64,000 nucleotides of DNA from Taxawa tesnikishii (nom. ined.) (Eukaryota; Ascomycota; Dothideomycetes; Dothideales): assembly GCA_030247885.1 (NCBI GenBank), contig JAPDRO010000005.1, positions 186,001 to 250,000 on the forward strand, read 5' to 3'. Position numbers and translations under genes: made by a program. This document shows positions 24,861 to 36,101 of the stretch, piece by piece (position 1 is the first letter of the stretch; each line of letters opens with the position of its first letter). Below the pieces are notes generated by a model. That model ran no database searches, was not told the origin of the DNA, and saw only the letters and a program-made list of their open reading frames with translations.

Positions 24861-26344
24861 ATGCATATCCTCTGGACCATAGCGGCCGTGGCGCTGTTTG
24901 TTTCATCCATTGCAGCCTCAAAGCAAGACGGAGGCTTCCAGCCAGCGTCGACCTCGGGAACCGATGCGCTCGCTAAACAGGGTCTTGTCAATCTGCACAA
25001 GTACCAAGCGGAGCACAAACCTTCGACCGGATGCAACACGGGCAAGGCATATGTTCGCAAAGAATGGTCAGTCCATAAAAAGGCAACGATTGCTCGACGC
25101 CTGCTCACGAGATTATCAGGAGCACGTTGTCTGCTGATGAGAAGACTGCTTACATTGATGCGGTCCTTTGCTTGCAGTCGAAGCCATCGATCAGCGGTGA
25201 TCTGGCCCCTGGCGCAAAGAACAGATTCGATGACTTCGTTGCGACGCACATCAACCAGACGTTGACCATCCACGGCACTGTAAGTTGCACATTGATTCAT
25301 CTGTTCATCAACCACTGACATCCACAGGGCAACTTTCTCTCCTGGCACCGGTATTTTTCGTTCCACTCGTTCCGCCTCTAGTTCGTATGTCTAACTATGG
25401 CAAAGATACTTCACATGGACCTACGAGCAAGCACTGCGCAACGAATGCGGCTACAGAGGTTACCAACCCTACCACAACTGGGGCAAATACGCTTTGGATC
25501 CCATTCACTCTCCCGTCTTCGACGGCAGCGTAACCTCCATGAGCGGCAATGGCGTCTACAGAGACCACTCAGGCGCCAACATCCCCTCCAACGATGCACC
25601 ACTAATCACTATTCCTCCGGGCGTGGGCGGCGGCTGCGTGGAATCTGGTCCATTCCAGAATATGAGTGTGAACCTCGGGCCCCTGGCTCCAGCTCTGTTC
25701 GACGTGCAACCGAATCCAGACCCTAGCGGGCTGGGATACAACCCACGCTGTCTGCGTCGCGATATCAGTGTATTTGCGAGCAGCACGAGCACGACGGATC
25801 AGAACTCGACCAACCTTATTACCGAGAACACGGACATTCTCTCATTCCAGAACACCATGCAGGGAGATTTCGCAGGAGGCTTGCTGGGTGTGCACACCGC
25901 TGGTCACTTCACTGTCGGTTCGTCTATACCCGCCCCTCTTTCCATCCATCCCCACCTTACCCTTCTCTGTCCGCCAAACGCACCACTTCAGCAACCTACT
26001 AACCCCCTGATAGGCGGTGACCCAGGCGGAGACCTCTTCGCTTCTCCCGGTGACCCATGGTTCTACCTGCACCACGCACAAATCGACCGCACGTGGTGGA
26101 TTTGGCAGAACCAGGACCTCGCGAACCGTCAGAACGCCATCGCTGGTACTATCACCCTGAACAACTCCCCACCGAGCAGGAACACGACGCTTCAAGACAT
26201 TGTGGAACTCGGTGTGAATGCGGAGGGAATTGAGATCGCAGAGTTGATGAACACGATGGGTAAGTCCCCCTGCTCTTCCTTCCTTTGTATCAGGGACTAA
26301 TCGCTATTTCTGCAGATGGTCCGTTCTGCTATATCTATGCATAA
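24861..26344 (+). CDS. Secreted short tyrosinase (type-3 copper oxidase)
   Basis: Six exons: 24861-25066, 25120-25279, 25328-25350, 25406-25917, 26014-26259 and 26316-26344. The product has 391 residues. An N-terminal signal peptide (MHILWTIAAVALFVSSIAAS) predicts secretion. The CuA site has the spacing H-x7-H-x8-H, from THINQ through TIHG to SWHRYF. The CuB site is HTAGH with the third ligand in FYLHHAQIDRTWW. Conserved NECGYRGYQPY and GYNPRCLRRDIS also fit. Such enzymes hydroxylate monophenols and oxidise o-diphenols to quinones. This is the short form, lacking the long C-terminal latency domain, and it ends DGPFCYIYA. Exon 3 is only 23 nt and its use is required to keep the CuA motif in frame. 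Convergent with the FAD monooxygenase, 371 nt apart. Pigment or phenolic metabolism is likely but inferred. Confidence 0.93.
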
Positions 26345-26613
26345 GAAGGAGTTGGAGTAAACATGACTATACGGCCTTCCACATCACACAGCATGTAGCT
26401 GCTACGCATGTGGCTCAGAGTACAGCAACGTCCTTCAATACGTCACACCCTCACCGCCTCTACTAGGGTTGTTCTGGCGATCATATACACGACCTTGTTC
26501 CCCGCTCCTCTTCCTCATATCAACCTCTTTTGTTCGTCACAGGCGGGAGATTCGTTCAACCTGGACTGCACCGCTCCATAGTTTGAACCGGTACTAAATC
26601 GGGTTTCGGAGGA

Positions 26614-26654
26614 TTTGAACTGCATTAGCGGATCATCCGCTAATGCAGCTCAAA
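26614..26654. repeat. 41-bp near-perfect palindrome between convergent genes
   Basis: Arms at 26614-26633 and 26635-26654 are reverse complements over 20 bp with one mismatch, around a single central C. The core is CTGCATTAGCGGAT and its complement. It lies between the tyrosinase stop (26344) and the FAD monooxygenase stop (26716). Confidence 0.9.
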
Positions 26655-26715
26655 CCTCAACTCAATCAAGCCACGAGAACACAACCCCAAGCCCTTAACG
26701 CACGGAGGTCGAAAA

Positions 26716-28182
26716 TCATTTCGCCTTGGTATACTGCATCATCAGAACTACGACCATATCTTGGGTCCGTGTTTGGTAGGGAATTTTTATGGAAGACGAA
26801 TCCTTCCGGTCCCCGTGATATTCGTCCTCTTCATGCGTACACAAAGAGCCTGTCCTGATGCAAACCATCTGGGTCGGTCCAGACCCCTTTTCAAGCACCG
26901 TCAACCTCGAAGCCAAACGCCTGTAGCCATCCCCTCGGCGCATCCGGCGCGTACAATAGCTCGCCACTCCCTGACTTTTCTTGATAAGATCGATCGCACG
27001 CGGAAACATCAACCTCTCGTACTCCAGCACGGCACGATCCAGGTCATACGGCCCGTACTTGATGATCTGCTGGGCCAGCTGGACACTATCGTACATTGCG
27101 CAGTTCACACCTTCGCCGACAAAGGGCGTGCTAGCAAGCTCATCGATCAGTTGCGGACTCTCGGTGGTTATGGGAAGGTTATGAAGTGATGAAACTTACG
27201 TTACGTGCGCAGCATCCCCAATCAGCACGATTCCGGGGACTGTCTGCCATGACAGTGATTCCGTCGGCATGGCGTAAAGCGGCCAGGAACGGAAGTCTCC
27301 TTGACTGTGCTCAATCAGGTCCGTATGTACTTGAGGCCAATCGGCGAAGTGATCTTTCAGCAAGAATTGCCGTAGCGCCGATGGATTCTTGAGAAGGGCA
27401 GCGTTCCGTAAACTCCAACCTTCCGGAAGCTGCAAGCCGACGGTGATGTAGTATGCACCGTCGCCGAGATACTGAGCGCCGATGGACTTTCCATCGCCCA
27501 CGGCCATGTAGTTGCCCTTTCCAGCCAACGAAGCGGCGCAGTAGTGGTACCGATTCCCGGGTTCGATACTAGTGGTTAGGTAGTGTTTGCCGGAATATTG
27601 AGGTTTGGCGCAAGTAACCTTCCCCCATCATCGGTCAGTCAAGATCGGATGTGTGTGTGTGTGCTACTCAATCCGACTCACCAGACTTCTAACTCTCGAC
27701 CATGCACCGTCCGCACCCACTACAAGCCGGAAACCTGATTCGACGCTCCCATCCGCAAAATGGACAGACGTCAACTCATCGGCGGCTCTCTGCACATGCT
27801 GGACCCGCATACCCCAGCGAATCTTCTCCGCTGGAACAGAGCTCAGCAGCAACTCTCGCAAATCTCTACGGTCGATCTCTGGTCTGTCATCGTCGCCGCT
27901 TCCCTCGAGTCTGACGTACACTCTGCCCTTCGCGTCAGCAAGAACCGTTTGCGCGTTCCAGCGCGCGAGTGATCCGAACTGATCGATCAGGCCGGCTTCC
28001 CGAAGTGCGACTTGGCCAGAGCCAGTGTGGATGTCTAGTGTGCCGCTGCCGCCACGTCCGAGGGCCCGAGTTGCTGATTCATCTCGCTCGAAGATGGTGT
28101 AGTCGATGGAGGCAAGTTCCAGCAGTCGGGCTAATGTGAGACCGCTGGGACCGGCGCCGAGGATGGCGATGGGTGGTGTCAT
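26716..28182 (-). CDS. FAD-dependent monooxygenase (PHBH/salicylate-hydroxylase fold)
   Basis: Three exons: 28182-27682, 27618-27200 and 27130-26716, with introns of 63 and 69 nt (the first carries a GT microsatellite at about 27651-27662). The product has 444 residues. FAD-binding motifs are present in order: GAGPSG at residues 9-14 with LTLARLLE, the DG motif GADGAWSRVRSL near residue 160, and the GD motif GIVLIGDAAHVT near residue 300, followed by GEGVNCAMYDSVQLA. The middle block AKPQYSGKHYLTTSI is typical of fungal members. These enzymes hydroxylate aromatic or polyketide substrates using NAD(P)H and oxygen. No signal peptide, so cytosolic. Divergent from the Zn2Cys6 gene at 28479 over a 296-nt intergenic region, which suggests co-regulation. 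Confidence 0.92.
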
Positions 28183-28478
28183 GCTGGGAAGATTTCAAAT
28201 ATCTTGGAGGTGGATGAGAGTGAATGAGAGTGAAATCTGCGTGTAGGACGCCATATTTACATAGTTCTGCTGCTCGAGCGTGAGGCCAGCGAGACAAATT
28301 CCGATGGAAGGATGATAGGGGCATGGATGGAATATAAGTTCCGTAAGTTCCGAAGGATCTCGCTTGCGGAGGTTATGCGGGGTTTATCCAGTCATCTCCC
28401 TTGTCTCCGTCTCATAACCACCAACCTCCGTCGTCTATCCTTCAACAAGCTAGACGGACGTTGTTCTGAATATAGGCC
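28183..28478. promoter_or_regulatory. Short shared promoter, FAD monooxygenase / Zn2Cys6 regulator
   Basis: 296 nt between divergent start codons. It contains AAGTTCCG repeated at about 28336 and 28345, and a CCG followed 14 nt later by CGG (about 28350-28369), the triplet type bound by Zn2Cys6 dimers. Binding is not shown by sequence alone. GGAATATAAG at 28330 is TATA-like. Confidence 0.45.
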
Positions 28479-30496
28479 ATGATGGAAGCCCTCGCTCCAT
28501 ACGCTTGCGATAAATGCCGGTCCCGCAAGGTGGCATGCTCTCGCGATTCCTCCAGATGCCAGCGCTGCAAAGATGAAGATATTCTTTGCACCTACTCTCG
28601 GTCTGGAGTAATTCGCCGGAACAGGAAGCGGAAGCATGAAGCAACAGCCGACAATAAAATTTCTCCTGCTACACCAAGTCGCAGTTATGGCCGGGCTGAA
28701 GCCAACGGCAGTAGCCTGCAATCCCACCTGGCGACCGACATCGAAGTGACTCGCGAGCGGCTACAAGGATTTGATACTTCGCAATACAATTCTTTGAGTG
28801 CGCTTTCGTCTCTGTCCGAAGCCTGCGCAGCGGTCTGGCACGATGGTTCGGAGTTCGATAAGACGGACAAGCAATTCTTCTTGTTCGAGGATCATACTGA
28901 CTCTTGGGTTGATGGTGGATAACATACCAAGTTCATTCCAGCTTGACTGCTGCTGACACGCTCTGCAATAGCATTTGTCGTCACGCTGAACAGAGGTCGT
29001 CCCCTGTTGAGCCCCGCGCCTCCAGAAGTACTGGACCACCTGAGAGCATCTCGCCCGCATCAGGTACGCGACAGAGCTTGGCTAGTCATGTACTACAGCA
29101 TCGTTCTCGCCATGGTATCCTCCACGGAACCCACCAACGAACCGACGAAGGCAAAGCTCCGATGCAACCTCTGGCTCGCCCTCAACGATGTGCGACTCCT
29201 CCTCGAGCCTAGCGAACCGAACATCCAGGCGTTGGTCATCCTAGCATGCCATGTAGAGGAGTTTACAACTCCATCGCTTTGTTGGATGCTCGTAACAAAT
29301 GCTTGCAGGATGTTGCAGGCATTGGGCGTCAACCACCGCCGTCTCGATTCTCGGACCCGCGAGCGGCGTACTATGATCTTTTGGCACTTGAATCTTCTGG
29401 ACAAAGGACTGGCTCTTGTCTTTGGTCACCCTCCGACTTTTCACCGCGCGATGGCCAGGGAGGTTTCCCTGCCGACGCTGGCCCAGCTCTCACCCTTCCA
29501 ACCTCATGTCACCTCTGCCGGCGCGCCCGCCTTGTTCGGAGCACATTTCATCCACCAGATGATGTCGCTGTCCCGTGTCATGGCCGACATTTGGAGTTGT
29601 CTTTACGAAGAAGCAGCGCCTGATGAGCGCAATGCCGAATCAGCGAGCCAGAATCTCGAGTCGTGGTATCGTCAGGCGAAAGAGGTATTTGCGATCCCGT
29701 TACATACTTGGGCGCAGCTGACGTGGTGTGCAGATTCTCGAGGCTGCTGCGCTGGCGGAGAAACCTTTCCTTGATGCTGGCAGTGCAGCCTCCATTGATC
29801 TAGGTCTCCGCATGTTGGAGTGCCAACACCAGTACCTTCTCATTCTCCTCGCTCGGTCCTCCAGCCGGATGAAGTCGCAGTGCATTAACTCATCGAGACG
29901 AATGCTTCATATCCTCGAACACATGGTGTCAGATTCCGAAGAACCCTACAATGGCATTGTGTGGCAGCTAATATGCTGCCCCTTTACCCCATTCTTGACC
30001 TTGTTTGGCGAGATCCTGTCGAACGGCAAGGGCGGGTCGGAAGAGAACAGGGAAGCTTTGGCCGCTATGGAGCAACTCCCAATCTATCTCGGTAAGATGA
30101 GCTCGCGGAACTCGCTTGCAGGGAAACTGGAGCACGTTGCTGTGGTTTTCGTGCAGCACGCAAGGTCGGTGGTCCACCTTCGAGGTACGTGACGTGCGCA
30201 ACTGAGCGCTCCAGACCAAGGTCAAGTGCAATTGACCGTCGTTCTTTGTAGGACCTCGTGCGAGCGAAGCAGCGCAGGAACCAAGCAACGTGACCGAAGT
30301 TTTGCCCGATCCCTGGCCACCAATCGGGAATATGTTGGATTGGGACTCGATTTTCAATCAAGCCATGGCGGCGCCCGTATCAGGTCACCCACAGAACGGT
30401 AACCGTGATGTTCAACCGAACAGTTCGGCAACATGGATGAATGGCATATTCGGGGACGGCATCATTGACTGGATTGGATGGAACAATCAAATTTGA
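28479..30496 (+). CDS. Zn2Cys6 transcription factor, divergent from FAD monooxygenase
   Basis: Four exons: 28479-28914, 28972-29684, 29734-30184 and 30252-30496, with introns of 57, 49 and 67 nt. The product has 614 residues. The binuclear cluster lies at residues 10-38 with spacing C-x2-C-x6-C-x6-C-x2-C-x6-C, beginning ACDKCRSRKVAC, and is followed by a basic RRNRKRKH stretch (possible nuclear signal). The middle region has the fungal transcription-factor domain, with RTRERRTMIFWHLNLLDKGL and GHPPTFHRAM as recognisable parts. It ends in a short Asn/Trp-rich tail. Its divergent position 296 nt from the monooxygenase makes that gene a likely target; this is inference. An MM start gives a second in-frame ATG one codon later. 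Confidence 0.92.
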
Positions 30497-30654
30497 GGGT
30501 CCTGAGTTAAAAATTTCAGCGAGACCGGCAACGTCTTCAGACCGGAGGTAAACACACGTCCGAACTCAATTCTGGCCGGAACCTGTGCAGTCAGATCAAC
30601 ACGTAAAATGGTCTTGAATTCGACCATCAGTCTGCGTACACGACCTGTCCAGCG

Positions 30655-30898
30655 CCGGGACGTTGATCCACAGACCGGCACGGCCGAGTGACCGGGGCGC
30701 AGGTGGGAGCGCCTCTCGCCACGGACGGCGCCACATGAGGCAGGAGATGGACATCGCGTACGTAAAAAACGAGGGCGAAAATGTATAGGAGACGACAGCG
30801 TTGTATGCTATGCTGCTGCCAAGACCGATGGCGGGGATGGTGGTGACGGAGGCGGCGACTACTACGACGGAGTTGACAGGGTAGCTGTGTTTGTCGAC
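30655..30898 (-). pseudogene. Remnant of an amino-acid/GABA permease (APC superfamily)
   Basis: On the minus strand an 80-codon frame reads VDKHSYPVNSVVVVAASVTT, then GLGSSIAYNAVVSYTFSPSF, CLMWRRPWREALPPAPRSLG and AGLWINVPAL. This matches the order of conserved blocks in the C-terminal half of fungal GABA/choline-type permeases (PLNS, IGSS-AFN, LPP--WSLG--GLPIN). A possible splice acceptor TAG precedes it, and a weak upstream match (GRRGSRLPI) lies near 30920. The remaining two thirds of the transporter, including most of the 12 membrane segments, were not found. It is too short to be functional and is read as a decayed gene next to the two regulators. Confidence 0.6.
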
Positions 30899-31225
30899 CT
30901 ACTCAGATGGGCAAGCGTGAGCCTCGCCTCCCATACACCGAACCGTCCTATGCTCGGGCACCGCAATTCGGTCGCTGCATCCGAGGGATCTTATGGTGCC
31001 GCTGTGTCAGGAAAAGTGACCGAATGCTCTCCCCACCATCGCCCGTATCGTACTCATATCCAACACAAAACTCCGTGTTCCATCCACTCTTGGATGTCCC
31101 GATCGTTTCCAAAGCGAACGGACATTCATTCATGATCTGGTATCTGATAGCCCAAAAACCCTCCTCTCATCCAACATTTGAAAATCCCGCCCGGCCTTAC
31201 TACCATCATCCCCTTCCATCCGCCT

Positions 31226-33585
31226 CTACGAACTCGGATACGACTGCATAGGCGGTGGTATGCTCTCATCCGCATCCGGCACGAAACCCTCGTTCACAGA
31301 GCTCAGCCCATGCCAGCCCGCGAACTGCTGCGCAGGAGGTGGTTTGTAGTTGTATGCCTCGTAACTTGGATCAGGGTGCGCATGAGGCAGTGGCTGCATG
31401 TTCGGCACCGCCGCCATCTGCGAAAATGTTTGCGTCTGCGGGTGCGCCGCATACGGGGTGTGCCGACCGTATTTGCAGGAGAAAGCTCCGTACGAGGCGT
31501 GAATGCCGTACCCTGCGAAAAGTCCGGGCTCAGAGTCTCCGAATGTATGGAGCCGGTCGAGCTCGTGTGCAGCCAATGACTCGGTCTTCGTCCCGCCGAC
31601 AGACTCGCCGAGCTATCCTGCAGTTCCCACTTGCGCTGGTTGAGCGCATTCAGCATGGCCTCGGCATCTTTGCTGAACTGGTCACGCCAGGACATGTAGC
31701 CCCAGCGGACGCCGAAATGGCCGAGACAATCCGTCAACTGTTTGATGCACTTTGTGCCTCTCTGAACGTTAACAAGAACATCCTGCGACTGCTGCGGTAA
31801 CCTCGGCGGGGGTGCGGAGTCGACAGGGACGTGTGGCGGTTCCGGGGTGTCACCTGAGAGGAGGCGATCTTGATTCTGCCAGAGCACGTCTATGAACTGG
31901 CGGCCGGTCATGTAGACGCGCATAGCGTCGTAGAAAGTTAAGGGGGCAGTGTAGCTGCGGTCGTTGATGAGACGGGTCAGGACGTCGGCATACTTGATGC
32001 AGTATTCGAAGATTAGGCTTTGGGCGAATGGCGTGATGAGTGGGACTCGTGGTGACGGGGCGAGAACGTAGATGTAGGAATACAGCAGGTCGAGTTCGAA
32101 GAACGACCGGAAGTGTGGCTTGATGCGGTCGGCGAGGTTGTCGTACCAAGCCTTCATGGATTGGCACGTCCGCCAAATGTAAGGATATGGTTCCGGCCAT
32201 GGGTCACGTCCGGACTGAAATAGGTCTGTGTACCACACGGATTGTAATTTCCGCAATTTGATCAACTCCTTTGCTTGACCGTATGACTGAAGCCATAGAT
32301 ACGTCGTTGAAGGCTGCACGACATCGGGTTTATCCTTCGGCTGGGAACTCGAGAACGGTACAGACACATGAGCGGAATCATCCGAGAAGGAGAATGCGCG
32401 CGTCTGAACTAGGCTCGTTGAGCGATCCAGCGTATAGACGCAATAGAAGATCCTCCTACGGAGCTCTAATTTGGCCTTTGTGATCGGCGTTCCTCTTGAT
32501 GGGTCCTGATGCAGACCTAGATCGACCATTGCTCGTGACGCGGCACCTATCAACCCCCAGCTGTCGAAATGATGCGGATCCAACATGGCATATTCGACGA
32601 GGAGCAATAGAGCCTGCACGCTGGAAACAGATCCGGGACGCAAGACTTGGTCGGCGACGCTTAATGCTGCGCTTACGTGTCCGACTGCTTCCATATAATG
32701 TGGATCCCCGCGTTGCTCTGACAGAGAGGCGCCAGAGATGGCGAGAACCATTCGAACGCACCAGAAGTCGAACGGTGTAGCGTTACCGGGCCTCCCCGCT
32801 GTTTGATTGTAGACTGCATCCACAGATCCATAGAAGCTGGCCTCATCGAAAAGGGGAAGCAAACTGAACGTGTTATCCAAGTAGTGCTGTATGGTGATAG
32901 TCGCCAGATGTCTTTGGGGGAACGCGGTTGTCATGCCGAGCGGCAGCTGGTCCTTAGAACATGCTGAAAGGATGAGTTTCGCATAGGACATAGTCGAAGT
33001 AAATCCATAGTAATCTCGAGCTGTGGCGCTCACAGTTCTTTGGAAGATCCCATCAGCCTGCAGATAACAGATCTATAGTACAATCACTACTTACAGAAAG
33101 CCAAAGTCTGATACCAGGTCGTCGATATCGAGAGCTTCTTTCCGTCTAGCCGCTTTGCCGTTCGGTGGGTTCCCGACACCGTTAACTGGCGCGGCTTGTG
33201 CGTATGTAGTGGAATCCTCATCCGGCATACTGATCACGGACGACTTTCGGGCCTGCGCTTCTCGGAGTCTTCGCTCAAGCCGTTCAACCTGAGTTTCCAG
33301 AGTCGAGACATAGCTGCGCTCTTTTCCACGGGCAAATTGGTCGTTGGTACTCGAACAGTCCGCCTGCTTGCCGGCCCTCTCGCAAGCGGAACAAGCCTAC
33401 TGCCATGATCAACGCCAGTACGCCAGACATGTACCCGGTGTAGTTACCGGTAGCTTTCCGTCGCATTTGATCTTTGCTGCCCTACATCGTGAGCACGCGG
33501 CGACGGGTCTGCTGACTTTAAGGAGAGGCGTTTGCAAGACCATGAGGTCCTTGGCCGCAGCGTATGAGAACTCGTCTAGCAACAT
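31226..33585 (-). CDS. Zn2Cys6 transcription factor with fungal regulatory domain
   Basis: Three exons: 33585-33448, 33396-33095 and 33037-31226, with introns of 51 and 57 nt. About 750 residues if one missing base is allowed for; the sum is then an exact multiple of three. The cluster lies at residues 31-60 with spacing C-x2-C-x6-C-x6-C-x2-C-x8-C and is split by intron 1 after KLP. A coiled coil follows (SYVSTLETQVERLERRLREA). Then comes the regulatory domain with FGFLTVSATARDYYGFTS, RMVLAISGASLSEQRGDPHY and LRRRIFYCVYTLDRS. The C-terminus is Pro/Gln-rich, ending PPPMQSYPSS. The intron-2 acceptor was set at CCAAAG because the CAG upstream gives an early stop. Frame changes at the run 31455-31458 (CCCC on the coding strand), where VGTP must join YAAHPQTQTFSQM. 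The target genes are unknown. Confidence 0.88.
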
Positions 33586-34746
33586 GGTTAACCCGCGCTA
33601 AGCACAAGCTTTGCGGACATTCGTAACGACAGACAAGGAGAGACGTGGGAAAGGGAAGGCCAGCAGAAGGCGGAGACATGACCCGAAGAAGGAACACAGA
33701 ACGACATAGAGTGTAGTACAGCCTGGGCAGCGCTCAGCTGTCCTCCACAGCAGTGATGGGGCGCATCACGGCGACGCCGAGATGACATGCGCACCGCTTG
33801 CAGTAACGGGAAGGATCTGTTAAGGGACTCGCGGACAGATGCCAGATGGTGGCCTGTAGCCTTACTTACTTGCAGTAGTATGTCGGAGGCCCCGTCAGGT
33901 CAGCCGTGGGACGTTGCAAGCCCACCGCCCCGCGTGCGATATTTCTCTTTCATAGACCTGGACCTCTAAGCAAGTTTCGAAGGGAACGCCGTGGCTTGGG
34001 GGACAGGATGCGACAAGTGCAGAAACCGACGGCGGGCGAGCGGCACCACGCGGAAGCTTTTTGGCGCCAATAGAACAATCGTGCCTCGGGCTCGGCGAAA
34101 ACCATCCCGACGTTAGTTCCGTTCCGTACAACGTGTACTCAAGTACTCCAATTAACACTGCGGCTTCCATATGTTACTCTACCATTGTCTTTTACTCTAC
34201 CATCCTTGCATCTGCCGGCGCTGGGCTACTTTCGCCGTTCAGTCCTCAATCTATGTTTGATTGTGTCACTACGCTAGTCGGGGCAACCAACTCTGATCCA
34301 TGCTGGAATCCTTCTGCCGTGATAGAAGCTACAGTGGCCTCTCCCTCTCCTCTCTGTGTACTCTGGCCCGGAAATTTCCCCAATCCGACATCCCCAACCA
34401 CCACAGTCAGGCAAATGAGAACAGAAAAAAAGTGTACTGGGGTATCGTCGTTGAGGACCGTTCGGCGGTGATTGCAAAGAAACTCCCACGCGAAAGAGAG
34501 TACGCCGTCCCTGATTAAACATACATGGAAGCGAGCTTCTATAGTTTCGCTCACACCCCAAGGAAAGAAAGGAGGAAGGTCTGTACAAGTCAAAGATCCA
34601 ATGGACAGCAGGTCGTCGGAGTGACTGCGAACGCGGATGTTGAATGTCCGCTCGCAAACCCCTCGACCACCTCAGGAATTCTTTTGTGGCGAGATCGGCG
34701 TCGCAAGCACGACGTCTTACCTACTCTTCAGCCCACCTCCTCTCCC
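33586..34746. other. 1.2-kb gap, no gene seen
   Basis: Promoter of the Zn2Cys6 gene and 3' flank of the ethanolamine kinase, both on the minus strand. No recognisable coding block. Confidence 0.55.
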
Positions 34747-36101
34747 TTAGCGGCGCCTCACCCCTGCACGCTTGCGCTCTCCATTCATTTCCGCTTTGGC
34801 ATCCCAGTACTCGCCGAGACGAATCGGCGCATATGCGGCGTAGTCAAAGTCGATCTGAGAAATCTCCGCTTGGATGAGCGCCCAGATGCCCCAGTAGAAG
34901 CCCGGGATGCCGCGGAAGAGATCGACCTGTGCGACGAGCTGCTCCAGCTCTCTCTCCGACGGCGCTGAAGAGGTAGGGGAGCCGTGGACACGGTAGGATG
35001 ATAGATAATGGCGCAGGAAATCCAAACGCTGCGATCTTGTAGGAAGGGTGCCGTGGTCGCAGTCGAAGCCGCCCCACTCGGCGAAGTGGTTTGCGATGTC
35101 GAAGGCTGCGGGTGCTGGGGTCGCGTATTCATAGTCTATGAAGCTGACTGAAAGTATGTTGTCCCCATTCGTGCGTCCGTGGGATGCTTTGTTAAGCGTA
35201 GAAGGCTCGATGATGACGTTTCCAGAGAGGAGGTCGCAATGGCTAAAGATGTAGTTGTTCCCGTTCAGACCTGGGGTGTTGCCCAATGTGGAGCTGAGGT
35301 ACCGTAGCTCGCTGTCCAGCATGACTTTACGTTTCGTCTCTTCCTCTGTCCGTACCGGGAGTGCGTCGATCCAGGCCTGCATGACGGTCCAGACATTTGG
35401 TGTAGGTCTTCCTGCCTCTTCCAATCCATCTCCGTCCAGGGACGTGTGTTTGGTGCTGCGCGAGTGCATGTCTGGCAGGTCACTAATAGCAGCGATTGGC
35501 AGTGTGCTGTGCCATTGTCCCATCCTGCGCGCGACAGCCTGATACACCTCTGGCCTCCGTAGGTCCTCTGGTGAACACACATCTCCTTCTATGTACTTGT
35601 ATAGCAATCCGTTATCGAAACGCGCAAGGAGCGGTGGCGCGAGGTCTCTGCTGGCCAGGAGGGAGTGGGCTCGAGTTTCTCCTGCAACCGGCTGTTAACG
35701 CAGTCCCGTTTAACGCAGTCCCATGTAGAGATCGCTGCGCTGCTCACTTTCTCGGTCAATGAGGACATCGGTGCCTTTGCCGTATGCCCTCAGGAGTACC
35801 GCCTCTTGATCAATCTGGCTTCGTGTGCAACCAGGCCGTTTCTTGACTGCCTTCAGAAGCTGATCCAGGGATGAGCAATCGGCGTTACAGCGGAGGGCTG
35901 GGTGGCTTGCCTTCAACATACAGTATTGGTGATGCCTTCGGTGAACTTGATTAGCTCTACGTCTCCCTCAGAAGATTCCCATTCCGGAAGAAGTGCGTAG
36001 ATGAGACGGAGGGCAGAGCCCTCACAGTCCCCGCTTTCGAAGCTGAGGTCTATGTGCCTAACTGCCATTGGAGAGTCTGAGCGGGTCATATATGCTGCCA
36101 T
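34747..36101 (-). CDS. EKI1: Ethanolamine kinase
   Basis: Three exons: 36101-35922, 35859-35748 and 35681-34747, with introns of 62 and 66 nt. The product has 408 residues. Motifs in order: KFTEGITNTLLK (ATP-binding region), EAVLLRAYGKGTDVLIDRE, LLARFDNGLLYKYIEGDV, the Brenner-type catalytic site FSHCDLLSGNVI, and the metal-binding FIDYEYATPAPAAFDIANHF followed by EWGGFDCD. It phosphorylates ethanolamine, the first step of the CDP-ethanolamine (Kennedy) pathway to phosphatidylethanolamine, in the cytosol. The start is uncertain: the frame is open upstream to 36221, and in-frame ATGs at 36101, 36089 and 36068 are all possible. OPI3, which converts phosphatidylethanolamine-derived lipids to phosphatidylcholine, lies 21 kb away. 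Confidence 0.9.

Noticed and set aside
19110-33585. A complete secondary-metabolite cluster
   Set aside because: No PKS, NRPS, terpene synthase or DMATS was found, so only an accessory oxidative block can be supported.
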